A program made the position numbers and the translations under genes. A DNA stretch of 55,234 nucleotides from Gnetum montanum (lineage: Eukaryota > Streptophyta > Gnetopsida > Gnetales > Gnetaceae). Below, piece after piece: positions 42,701-54,150 of the stretch. Where the stretch lies: assembly GCA_015680685.1 (NCBI GenBank), contig MNCI01028403.1, forward strand, positions 279,435 through 334,668. The letters are read 5' to 3'. Every line of letters starts with the position of its first letter. Positions within the stretch are counted from its first letter, which is position 1. The notes beneath the pieces were generated by a model, which searched no databases, was not told where the DNA came from, and saw only the letters and a program-made list of their open reading frames with translations.

Positions 42701-44099
42701 TAAACTATTAGGATCCATGATAAAAAAATGTAGAACAAATAATAATAATAATAATAATTCAACCACATAGGCTACATGCTACATGGGCCTACAGGATAAA
42801 GTTACCACGGAGGAATAAATTTCAAAAGTGAAATTTGTAAGCACTAATTCCAAATCGCAATGGGAAGGAAAAAAAGGAAAGTTGTACCATGATATAATAC
42901 TAGTTTTAGGTAAATCTTTAATGAACTTCATCATTCATCATTATCTATGAATGGTGATGAGAATTTTAGTCTATTAATAGATTGACCTCAACCTCAAAGT
43001 AGAGGAGAGTAGTTGCTAAAGCTTATGTAAGATAGTGATCCTTCTGAGTTTACAATGGTTAGTCATATAGAGATTAGTTTTTTTCCAATAGTCCAACATG
43101 AAACAGACTAATACAGTAACATCAAAGACCCCACAAAGAACAAAATATGAATCCAATTTATTTTTCAAAATTTTTGGCCATCCACTTGCTAGTACTATGA
43201 ATACAAAATGCTACAGCTGGCACGACAAAAAAATGGTATACATGAAAATATTCTAGAAGAAAATACAACACAATATCAAATTTACGATTACAATCATCAT
43301 TATTTGATGGAAAATCCAGCATTTGCATCTATGGCTACATCTGCGTGCGGCTTAACTTGTAATCTATAGGTACTAAGTTTAAATCCCATTGGTTAGTTGC
43401 ACAAAGTCTCTTAGCACTCACTATTTACCTTCAAATTATATAGTAGCCTTGGCAGTGTTTTAAGACAAGTGGAGTATGTAGAAAATGTAGTAAACCAACA
43501 TGATAACCATCCATCCCATAAATCACACAAACAATGGTCCATCCAGGAAATTCAAAAGAAAGAAATTCACAATAATTGACAGTGTTTGTCCACCTACATT
43601 ATGCATGTCATTGCTCTGATGCACATCCTCCCTCTCTATTTTGTGTCCTTGCACACCACAAAACCCTTCCTTTGCATTCCTGCCAAGGCCAATAGTTGTG
43701 GCAGCCTCACCATTTTTTGCTACTTCATGGTCTACTTGAATGCCTTGCCTTTGCCGTCGGTGCCACAAAATTCCCATTTCGTAGCAACGCCCTCCATTGC
43801 TTGCCATGGAAAATCTAACATTGTTATCGAAAAGCCTTGGTAGCACAATGCAATAGAGTCCAAAGTTACCAAGTGAGCCCCTAATGACTAGTGACTTGTA
43901 ACAAAATAAAAGCATATCACACCCACTAAGTGAAAGGGGAAAATCAAAACAAGCTACTTAAAAAAAACACTTCTCAAGAGAACTTAATATTATTTTCAAA
44001 GCCTAGTACTAGAGAACTTCATACCATAGTCAAATTTAGTGTAGTTAGTGTTTTGATACTAGGCATTCAAATGGCATTTCCAAATGAAGAAAATAATCT
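42701..44099. other. No gene recognised
   Basis: Holds an AAT microsatellite near 42,738-42,760 and an open 130-codon frame at 43,523-43,915 (minus) that I cannot link to any family. It should contain the junction between element B and the second LINE, but no duplication or tail was identified. Confidence 0.35.
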
Positions 44100-44149
44100 T
44101 AAAAAGGAGAATCTTCCAAGCCTTTAGAAAGTGTTGCTTAACATAGTCA

Positions 44150-47100
44150 TCATTGAAGATACATAAAGGGAAACTAATAAGGTAATTTAGAATAAAAATC
44201 TAAAGAGACTAACACCACTTCCAAATTTGTAAGGAAAAAGAGCATTTCCAAAAAACATGCACAAAAGAGTCTTTGGCTTGACAAATGCTGTATTTAGGGC
44301 AATGAACTCCTAAGAAGCGAAGCCTATGTACAATGGGAAGACCATGATGAATCAAGGACCAGAAAAAGATTTGATGCTTAGGTTGGACCTTGGAAATCTA
44401 GACATAATGAAAAATAGCTTTCCAATGGTGATCCTTAAGTTGCACATTCCATGTTCTATTTAAAGTGGAGAATTGAAATTCTTGAAAGTGAAACCAAGAT
44501 TTGGCTTTAGAAAGATGAAGGAATGCAAAGGGGATCCATTAGGCCAAAACCAGTCATCATACCAAGTAGTATCATTATGCAACTTAGGAACTCCAAAGTT
44601 GGAGAGAACATGCTTAATGTGTTGATAAATAGGAGTATATTGTCTTTAAATCCCCCATTTAACTCTAACATATTACCAAGAGAGGGCAATAAAATCATTT
44701 CTAATAGAAAATAATTGGCCAACATGATGGAGATTGTGATAAGCAAAATGATTATCTTTGTGAGAAAATTCCTTATATAAATAAGCAAGATTCTTTTTTG
44801 AAAATAGGTGACCACCAAATGGAGTGCATTAACAAAGTGTTTAAGCTTAATTGAGTAGACTTCCATTGCAAAAAGCTTTAATTTGACTACAATACCACCA
44901 AATTTTCTTGAAAAGGAAGGGGTATAATATTTTGAGATCCTCCATAGTTGGTCCAAGTGCTCCAATGAGTATTATTTCATCTTTGGTGATTACCTAGATA
45001 CAGAAGATTATTCCTAAATAGAATCTTCCAAGCTTCATTACCTTCTATATAGTGAGTGACCCATTTAGAGGCCAAGAGAATGCTTTTTTATTTAATAGAG
45101 GAAAGGCTCAAGCCATCCAAATCCTTACTTTAAATGCAAATATTCAAAGTAACTCAATGAAAAGCTTTGTGATTATTCTTATTTGCCCATAAAAATTTCC
45201 TAAGAATTTTGTTGATGCTCTGAAAGGAAGATTTAGAAGGAGCTATGAAAAAAGAGTAGTACACATGAGTGGAGCTCAATATAAGGTTGGCTAAAATAAA
45301 TCTACCTATAAGAGATAAGGGTTTGAAAGCCCATTTCAAAGTCTTATATTTAACTTTTTCCATCACACTATTCCATAAAGTGGTAGGAGTAGAGAATAAA
45401 TCTATCAAAATATCCAAAAGGCTGAAAACATATATAGGATAAAGCCACTTGAGATTATATTTATAAGTCCAAGTAGGACTTGGAGAGAAGATCAACCAAA
45501 TAGCTTTTGTTTTGCTCCAATTAATTTTGAGGCTTTATAGTAAATGTTAATGCAATCCAAGGTAGTGTTAAAATTATTATCATCCTCAAGAAATGTGAGA
45601 AAAGTGTCATTTTCAAAATGATTGTAAATGAGATCCTTACCATCATGTGAAAGCGTGATACATTTTAACCTCATAGAATCATTGTGAGCTCTAAGAACAG
45701 CTCCAAGAGCATCAATAGTAATGACAAAGGGATAAGAAGCTAAAGAACATCCCTATTTGACTGATGTTTGAAGTTTAATAACCTTAAAGATCCCATTAAT
45801 ATAAATAACTAAAGAGGGATCCGATAAAAGAAGATCAACATGACTATCAAAAACATGACCTATGTTACGATGCTTAATAACACTTCTTAAAAAAGACCAA
45901 TCAAGCATATCATAAGCTCTTGCAAAATTGAGCTTAGAAAGAATGACTTTTTTATCAATGGAAGAAGCCCAATGCATATTCTCAATGGTAGTAATGACAT
46001 TATCTAAGATATACCTACCTTGAACAAAGCCAGTTTGCTCTTTGCTAATGAGTTGAGGATGAAAAGATTTTAATTTATTGGCTATAGCTTTAGCAAAAAT
46101 TTTGTAAATAACATTTAAAAGAGTAATAGGGTGCCAGTTGCTAATGCACATACAATCTCCTAAATTGAATAGAAGGTTAATAATTCTAGCATTGATAACT
46201 TTGCCAAAAGAACCTTTTATAACAGCTTCCTTTACACAATATAAATGGTATCTTGAAGAGTGGGCCAAAAGTTCTGGAAAAATTTTGTAGGAAGATCATT
46301 CATACCAAGGGCTTTGCCATCATGAAATATATCCTATTTAGATGGAAGAGTAGCATTACCAAATATGGAATGATTAAAAGGAGTAATGACACCCATGCAA
46401 TTATCTATTGTAATAAAATCACTATCTTCTTTACAAAAAATAATAGAGTTAAAATCAAAGAAAGCTTGTAAAATGTTAGTTTTGGAATTTAAGATATTAT
46501 CTTCAACTTGAATAGATAGGATTTTAGGGAAGGGAAGTCTCCCTTTGATGAGACGAAAAAAATATTTAGTAGCCTAGTCACCCATATGAAGCCAAGAAAG
46601 ATGAACATGAAGGTGAGCATCTCTAGCTTCATGATGATTCATAATACACATGTTCTCCTTGGCAGTTTGCAAACAATAGAATTGAGCCTTAGTAGCTTCA
46701 CCTCTATTCATAATATTTTGTAATAAGGACATTTTCTTATGAAGTTTTAACTTATGTGAAGTTATTCGAAAAGCCATCATTTTACTTACATGTTTGAAAA
46801 AACATTAAAGGTGAGTACAAGCATTGATCCATAAATCTATCTACCCATCATCACTAGTGGGTTTAGGATGCAAATTACAAATTTTCATTAATAAAGAGAA
46901 CATAAAGCTACTACGAAGAAAGGTAGTGTTAAAAATATATGGAAGAGAAGAAGTAGCTAGAAGGGGAAAGAAACGAGTAAATAGGATAATGAGCTAAGAG
47001 AACCTGGGAATAATGTGCTTGAATGGGAGCACTATTGATGGTAGTAAACTGGATAGAAGCATTCACACACATGTAAACCTAGTTCAACCTAGAAGAAATG

Positions 47101-47450
47101 TAGGATTATCTTTGTCTAGCATTGCTTTAAGTAAATCAATTAGAAGTACTAGACAAGATGTTATTTCCATTAACTTCTTACAAATTCAATTTACTCTTCA
47201 AATGAAGTTGAAAGAAAAGATCACTGTTATCTAAACCACCTCTCTATCCTTCAAATTTATCCTCTAGATTCTAAATCATATTAAAGTCTTATATGATGAT
47301 CCAATTGGCTATAGAAAAGTTATGGTCAAGCAAATTCCAAAAAATCTATTGATCATTCAAGATACAAGGAGCGTAAATGGAAACAAAGCCTAGAAATTCA
47401 TTAGTGTAGTGTAACTGAACCCAACAACAATGTCCTAAACTATCACAACA
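44150..47450 (-). pseudogene. ORF2 of the second LINE: endonuclease, RT, zf-RVT (broken)
   Basis: Endonuclease: GFVSIYAPCILNDQQIFWNL near 47,370, then a degraded D-F-N and a GG. Linker: LHMGDQATKYFFRLIKGRLP near 46,580. RT at 46,268-45,753: NWHPITLLNVIYKIFAKAIA, ISKEQTGFVQGRYILDN and LNFARAYDMLDW. The catalytic box is eroded to FENDTFLTFLED near 45,610 (normally ADD). The RT end at 45,495-45,154 includes KPLSLIGRFILANLILSS. zf-RVT: KDSFVHVFWKCSFSLQIW near 44,250. An L1 replication enzyme, dead. Confidence 0.85.
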
Positions 47451-48079
47451 ATGATTGATGATAGACTCTTGCCACTTTCTTTGAAGAAGAATCATAGCTT
47501 CACCTTTATGATGCTCATGGTTAGAAGAAACATAATAACTATTGGGAAAAAAACTCTTACAACAAGTTTGGAGATGGAAACCTTAAATAAGTATTGGGAA
47601 AAATACATTTACAATAATAAAGGAAACATCTAGGTAATGCCTACGAATATAATCTTGGACCATATATCTTCTANGAAGGATCTTCCTCGATTACAAAAGT
47701 CTTAAAAGAATTTCTAGACTTAAAGTTATTTACTAAAGGATGATGAGCAACTGATTTTCTACTAGCAAAATAATTATCATTAGCAAAAATCAAGGATTGA
47801 TAACATTTAGAGAAATTTCTAAAGATAGGATTATCACATGTGACTAAGGCATAAGATTTTCTGGTAACTCACTCCCAACCACCACTAGCTTCTTTTGGAG
47901 TTCCTTTTTGATTGTAGCATTAGTAGCCTCAATATTTATGTCTTCAACATTAGTCATCTTGGGTCTAAGAGAAGAAGGATTATCTAGGGGGTGCATCTCA
48001 GTAGTATTATTAACTTGATCCAAAGATATATTTTTATCTTTTAATTCTTTAGTAACTTGTTCAGATAAATTCTCTCAGC

Positions 48080-48777
48080 TTCAATCTTGGCCAATTGCTT
48101 TTGGCATTGGGCTTTACTATGATTAGGATTAAGAAAATAATAACAATGAATCAAGAGTGTAAGATATGAGATATTTTGCATGAAATTCTTTTCTTTAATA
48201 TTAAACTCTAGAAAGTCTAGTTGTTGCTTTTGTATATCAAGTTTGATACAAACTTGCTAAGCTGGTCTTGGATGAAAGCTTGAAAAAGAATCCATTATAA
48301 TAACCTCCCTAATTTGCATATCAAGAATGTCAATATGTGTAGAAAAATGTGATGGAAGTCCTAGAAATTTAATCCAAACTAGCAAAATACTTTTACTTTC
48401 TTTCTTTGTGTCAAAATCCCCCTTCCAAGGTTGAAGTAATAAAAAGGATCCACAAACATTCCAAATAGACTATTTTTTCACAAAGTCTATTATAACCTTG
48501 GTTTTGAAAGCAAAAGAAAAAAAAACCTCCCCTCTCATAAGATTAAAAGCTAGGGTTAATTGAATATTTCTTGGTTCGTAGGATTTTTGAACCTAATCCT
48601 TAGAAACTGAGGCAGGAGGAATCCTGCTAGATAAAAAACCAATTGCATAAAGCTGAGTAAAGGTTTGGACTATTTAATCAAATATGTTTTTAGGAAATAT
48701 AAATGCAAAACATTATCATTATCATCCACATCAATAGTATTCTCATTGGTATGTAGTTTGCTATTGGAGGAATCCAT
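48080..48777 (-). pseudogene. ORF1 of the second LINE (DUF4283-like, CCHC remnant)
   Basis: ATG at 48,777 reads MDSSNSKLHTNENTIDVDDN. Further on come AFKTKVIIDFVKK near 48,500 and ILLVWIKFLGLPSHFSTH near 48,370, a DUF4283 pattern (W..+ GLP..F). Then ILDMQIREV near 48,320 and a worn zinc knuckle (HCYYFLNPNHSKAQC) near 48,120. Frameshifts break it. Confidence 0.6.
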
Positions 48778-49480
48778 TATCTTCTATATTTTTACTCTAA
48801 CATCAAAAAGTGAAGAAAATATTTGGGTCATGAAAACCTTGTAGGGCCCTAGCCCAAACACTCTAAGGAACCAAAAGTAGAGTAAGAGAGAAAAACTAGA
48901 AACAAACTCATCAAGAGAACTATTCATAGAAGGGTGAGAAGTAGAAGCACTAGAGTGAATCTTGCATGGCAGTGACAAAAACAAGAATACTTCCAGCACA
49001 AAGATATATCCTAAGATATCTACCACAAGTAGACTCACCTAGGAAAGTCAAACCTATAGGCCAAAGTAGCAACAATGAATCCAAGCCACAAAGATCAATC
49101 ACACATCAGACCATGTGCTCAATCTAAGTGAACACACTGCTATGCAGAAAGGAGCACAACAATCTAGAATAATGCAATAGAACACTTTTCTAGAAACTAC
49201 ACTACTTAGCTGGAAACACCCCATCAAGCCTAGCCACCAATAGATACCTTTTTTTCTGCTAAAAAGACTCACTTAGTAGAAAAAACTTGCATTGTGCCAA
49301 GTGAAAGGTTTTTCCTTGCTCTATGTTCAATCGCAACTATGAGGACACAACTAAATTGAACAAATAGCCAAGCCCAAACAATTCAAGTAAGCTACAAATA
49401 AATGAGAAATGTTTAACCCTACTTCAAACCTGAACATTGTAACTTTCATAAGACATTATCTAACTACCAATGCCATGAAT
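48778..49480. other. No gene recognised
   Basis: Possible 5' untranslated part of the second LINE and its flank. Open frames are short and match nothing. Confidence 0.35.
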
Positions 49481-49870
49481 ATTTCTATGTTGATGTCATA
49501 TGCTGAAAGATCCAAGTCCATACACTGGCCAATGTGTGACACATGGAAATTTCCATTTTTGACTTTATACGTTAAGAAACCAACTTCTATACACTATATA
49601 GCATATGGAAATGTAAAAAATTAAGAATTAATTAAGAAATTTCTATGCTGATGTTAGATGCTAAAAATCCAAGTCCTTAGATTGGCTAGTATCTAGGCTA
49701 GCATGTGACGCATGGAAATTTCCATTTTTGACTCTATACGCAAAAAATTAAATTCCATATGATATGTAATGTATGGAGTAGTGTATGAATAAAAATTTCT
49801 ATTCTTATGTTTATACATTGTGTAGTGTATGGAGTAGCATATGGACACACATAAAATTAAAACTTACTAT
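49481..49870 (+). repeat. Diverged tandem repeat, about 160 bp, two to three units
   Basis: ATTTCTATGTTGATGTCATATGCTG at 49,481 and ATTTCTATGCTGATGTTAGATGCT at 49,639 begin two units. Both contain CATGGAAATTTCCATTTTTGAC and end in CATATG-type words. A partial third begins near 49,793. Confidence 0.75.
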
Positions 49871-51285
49871 TTTCAATTCCATCATATTCCATATGTGAGG
49901 TAAAAAACTACTAATTTTCTACTCCAAACCCATACAAAATATGGAAATAACAATAAGATTAAGAGAATTCTTTATTTTTCTTTCCATATGCTATGTGTGA
50001 GAAAAGTGATGAGGAAATTGATTAGATACATAGAACCTAGACCTAAAATCGACCATCACCTCTACATGCTAGGAAATAGTAATTTTTTGACTTTTCCAAA
50101 CTAATTTAACCATGAAAAGTCATTAATTTAACAATTTAAACCCTGTTTTCCTAATTTTGATAATTTATAACCTATGTTATCTTATTTATAGCCTATTTTT
50201 GCATAATTTTGATAATTTGTAGCCCAATTTATTAATTTTTTCCTATCTTAAATAAAAAAGGACTAAAAAATAAAATGAGTTTTATAGTAAATATATATTA
50301 AATTTAAGACTATCCTGACCTTGTTCCACCTTTTTTGCAATGTTGTATCTTGTTTTAACTTTATTTTTACTTAGTTTTACCTTACTTTGCCTTATAGGGA
50401 CCCCACCTTGCCTTGTTTAGCCTTGTTCTACTTTGTTTTGACTATGTGGCACTATTTTGCTCTATTATTATAATGTTTTGAAGTATTTCAACATTGTTTA
50501 ATAATTTTATCATGCAGATGCTACTTGATGTGCTTATGGTGATATATAGGAATGGGCTAGGAGGATGAGGAAGCAAATTTGACTAGCCTTAACACCCAAA
50601 TAGATCCTTCTCATGATGTTGTTATGCCAAGGGAACCTTGAATATTTAATCATTAAGCCTCAAAATATTTCTTGCTTGAGGTCTTAATATCTTGAAGTAG
50701 CCTAATTACCATTGACCTTGAAGCCAAAGCCATCAAAAAGGATGCTTGGATGAAATTTTCATTTAAACCAAGATGGTAAGGAAAAAATGCATGAAACTAA
50801 GTTCCTCAGTAGAGTTTAAGCTTGCTCAAGACATCATTAAACCCTTGTATGGAAACATTAAAGTCATCACATAGCCCTTGATTACATCTAACATTCACAT
50901 GTTTGTTGTTAATATGGTTGATATTTTGTTCATAGATTTGGGCAAATAATCAATGTTAACAACTATTTTAGTCTACAACAAGTGAGTCGGTGTAACCTAT
51001 TATAGCTTCTTTTGATGTTACAGAGAGCTACAAAATTTATACAAATCTATGAAACACCAATACAAACTTCTCATTTTCTTCCCATTGTAACCAATATTAG
51101 CCTATGTCTACTTATTTTCCCATTGTGATCTTATGCAAATATATTGTAATTACATGTACTATTTGACTTGTTTCTTATCCTCTTGAAGTGGTATTTGAAA
51201 GATGACCCTAAAGTCATTGCAAAGGTATGATTCATTATAGTAGTAAGTTACCATGTGAACTTGATACACAAGATTCATTTAGATT
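49871..51285. other. AT-rich, no gene recognised
   Basis: A low-complexity stretch at 50,320-50,460 repeats CTTGTT/CTTGCCTTGTTT-type words about every 10-12 bp. The rest shows no element motif on either strand. Confidence 0.4.
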
Positions 51286-51289
51286 TTTC

Positions 51290-53050
51290 GACACCAATAC
51301 ATCTTAGATCCCTAGCATGGAAGAACCATACATCTTAGATCTTCTCTAGTTTTAACTTCAATAGACTATGCACATGTGCTTCTAGTGTTCTTGGGATCGA
51401 CGAATAGGGTTTACAGTTGAAACTAGTTAATTTGGAGATTTTCTAAGTAGTTTTTGAGCTTCCCATTTTTTCAATGGTATGGATAGTATGCTCAACATGG
51501 AACACTAGGGGAAGCATATTTTTACCATTTTGTATCTTTTCTTGCCATGCATGTAGGTTTCTAAGTTTCCTAGCATCAAGTACTAACACCTAATGTCCAA
51601 AATTGGCCATTTCAAAGGTTTGTGGGTGGTTTTTGATGTTCCCCTCTTTTTCACATTGGCTTTTCCATGCTCAACATGGAAGATTGAGCGAAATTTTTTT
51701 TTTTAGCTATTCAAGGTCAATATTGGCAAGTTTGAGGATCTTAGGATATGAAAATAGGGTTCCAAGACATACATAGGGGTTTTCTAGTGTTTGTTTAACG
51801 TTTTTGAAGGCTATTTTGGAGTTTCCCTAAAGTTTCCCCCTTTCTTCCATGCTAGTCAACGTGGAAGAGGTGGCTCCCAACGTGGAGGGACTAAAGAACT
51901 ATGATTTTTACTAAGTTTTTACTAATTTTGACTATGCATGCATATCCATAAGGTTGTTGATGTTGATTATCGATGCCTAAGGTAGATATCTGGGTTATTT
52001 TGAGTGTTGTGAATGGGTTTTTAGGATTTTCCCCCTTCATCCATGTTGGGGTTGGGATGCTCTACATGAATGGGATCCTCTTAAGCATGGAAAACCCAAG
52101 AGAGCTACGTTTTGATCATTTTAGGTAACTTTTGGGAGTTCGATGGCTTCCGAAAGCATTAGGTTGCTTCTGGAAGTCAAACTACATGAAAAATTTAATA
52201 GTTTTGACTTCCCCATTGCATCTGCTTGAAGAATAGAATGCTTAGCATGGATGAGATCCTCCCCAGCATGGAAGAACCTTAGGAGGTTTATTTTGTTATT
52301 TTTTAAGTTCTAGAGAGACTGTGAAGGTTTAGGTGTTAGATATAAGGTAATTTGAGATTGTTTCTTATTTCTAGGATCCTCACTAACTTTCCTAACTTCA
52401 TCCCCCTAGTTTCGATGAAAGGAAATATGGAAGAGGTCTCCCCTAGCATGGAATAACCAAAAACATATAATCTAGATCATTTCAACATCCAATCAACTAT
52501 GAATGTCAACCTTTGGGATTGTTATGTTGATTATCAATACTAGGTGTTAAGATCTATCAGTTTGGAGGCTCTTAAGTTCCTCATTCACTCTTTCCCATTT
52601 TTTTCCATGATGGGCATGATGGCCCTAGTGTGGATGAGAGGCGAATGGTAGTTTTGTGCCATATTTGACTACTTTTGGGGCATTCAAACTCTCTAGAGGG
52701 TTCTAGCAGGGTTTAAGGTTCATCAAGCTTTGAGAAATGGCTACTAGGTAGTTAATTTAGGTCATTTTTTGCTTTCCTCCACCTATCCACACTAAGGATG
52801 AGATGCTCAATGTAATTGAATACTCCCCTAGTGTGGAAACCCCAAATCCCAAGGCTTCAAACACTTTCAACTAGGTTTGTTCTTGGGGGGTGCTTGGAGG
52901 GTTCTAGGTCATGTGGGCCCACTTTGGAGGTTAAATGTGGGCTAGATAGATGTTGTGGGGGGAGGAGGAATGTTAATAATGGATGTTAACATACTTGTTT
53001 CATGTTGAGTAGTGTTGCCCTAGTGTTGAAACTTAAGGTATCTAGTTTGT
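51290..53050 (+). repeat. Diverged satellite-like tandem repeat, 180-195 bp period
   Basis: Around nine units share the order C-rich/T-run, CCATG.TGG, ATG.TC.ACATGGA, CTCCCCTAGCATGGAA.A.CC and TTTTG..CATTTT, then a gap. Anchor words recur near 51,470, 51,650, 51,845, 52,040, 52,222, 52,402, 52,600 and 52,780. Units are strongly diverged. Confidence 0.7.
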
Positions 53051-54150
53051 TCATGTCTAACCCCCTTTTTGGGGTGCAAAATTGGAAAAGGCAGGTTTTT
53101 GCTACTAACAAAGGTAAGAGGGTTATGTTTTAATGTTTTTAAGAAATGGTATGCATGTATCAAGACTAGGTATGGCATTTCTAGCATGGATGCATGAGAG
53201 TTAAGGTTGAAAATTTATTTTAAGTGTCAAAAGTGGCTAGAACTTAGTGTTGATGCAATTTTTTGGCTAAGAGAGAAGGCATATGGTGCGTCTCATAACT
53301 CAAAAACTTAAAATTTTGAAAAGTGAAGCTATTTCCAACCTATTTAAGTGTGGAAGAAAGTTTCCCTTTTCCCCCTTACACTTCAGTGCACTTGGAGTTA
53401 TGATGCATTGAATTAGCAACTAGGGTTTAAAGATGGACGTTTAGGTTTAGATGTAGTTTATATTATTAAATTTTGTATGTTTGAGATCATAGTTTTCATT
53501 CTACATCAATAGTGCATTAGGAGAGAGTTCAGGTAGATATTTTTGTTACAAAGAGCACCAATATTTAGTGTGGAAGCTTCCCATATCCCCTACAACTATT
53601 GTTAAACCTTCATCTTCCTCAATTTTCAACCTTTCTAAGCATGGAGCCTATGATGGCACCTAAGTAGTGTGAGTGAAAGAGCTAGAATCCTAGGATTCAA
53701 AAGGTAGATGAGAAAGTAAGGGATCTATCAAGGGTTACTAGTCTTGTCTCCATCTAAGCCTCGTTTGTTACCACTTCGAGGTAGGCAATTCTAACTATTT
53801 TTTCTTAGTTTTTTGGCCATTTTTATTGCTTTTTCTTCCCATGTGTGAAGTTGTTTTTCCAAATCTACATTGATGTAGGGGTTAAAATAAAATTTTGAAT
53901 ATATATATATATATATATCTCCCCGCCCATCACCACCCCTACCCTCGAGGCTATTTTGGCCATTTTCATATCCGCCTATGGTCTTTTCATTGTTTCGGCC
54001 TTAGTAGATTTGGTTTTAAAATTAAGTTTGTTGTTTTCATGCTTTTTTCTAAAATTTAGGGGTAAGGCCTTTTTTCTTAGATTTAGGCCAAAGGATTTGT
54101 AAAAATTAAGTTCCAATAAAATCCTACCCCTTATTTTGATTTTTTTCTAA
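53051..54150. other. AT-rich, no gene recognised
   Basis: An (AT)n run at 53,900-53,920 is followed by a short C-rich stretch. No coding signal. Confidence 0.4.

Larger units (their letters stand above)
44100..48777 (-). mobile_element. Second L1-type LINE, AT-rich and older
   Basis: Minus-strand L1 order: ORF1 (48,777-48,080), endonuclease (47,450-47,050), RT (46,780-45,150), zf-RVT (44,965-44,150). In contrast to the LINE at 18.6 kb it has the AT-rich composition of its surroundings, consistent with longer decay. Tail and target duplication were not found. Confidence 0.8.

Noticed and set aside
42738-42760. AAT microsatellite; also TG near 24,585, AT near 53,905 and ATG near 29,835
   Set aside because: Ordinary simple repeats with no further significance.
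43340-43405. Possible tRNA-derived SINE box B (AGTTTAAATCCC)
   Set aside because: No matching A box at the right distance, no tail and no flanking duplication.
43523-43915. 130-codon minus-strand frame
   Set aside because: No recognisable motif, no start or splice context, and not part of any element order. Left unassigned.
51290-53050. CRISPR-like spaced repeats
   Set aside because: Units are 180-195 bp, highly diverged and without constant short repeats; a eukaryotic tandem repeat.
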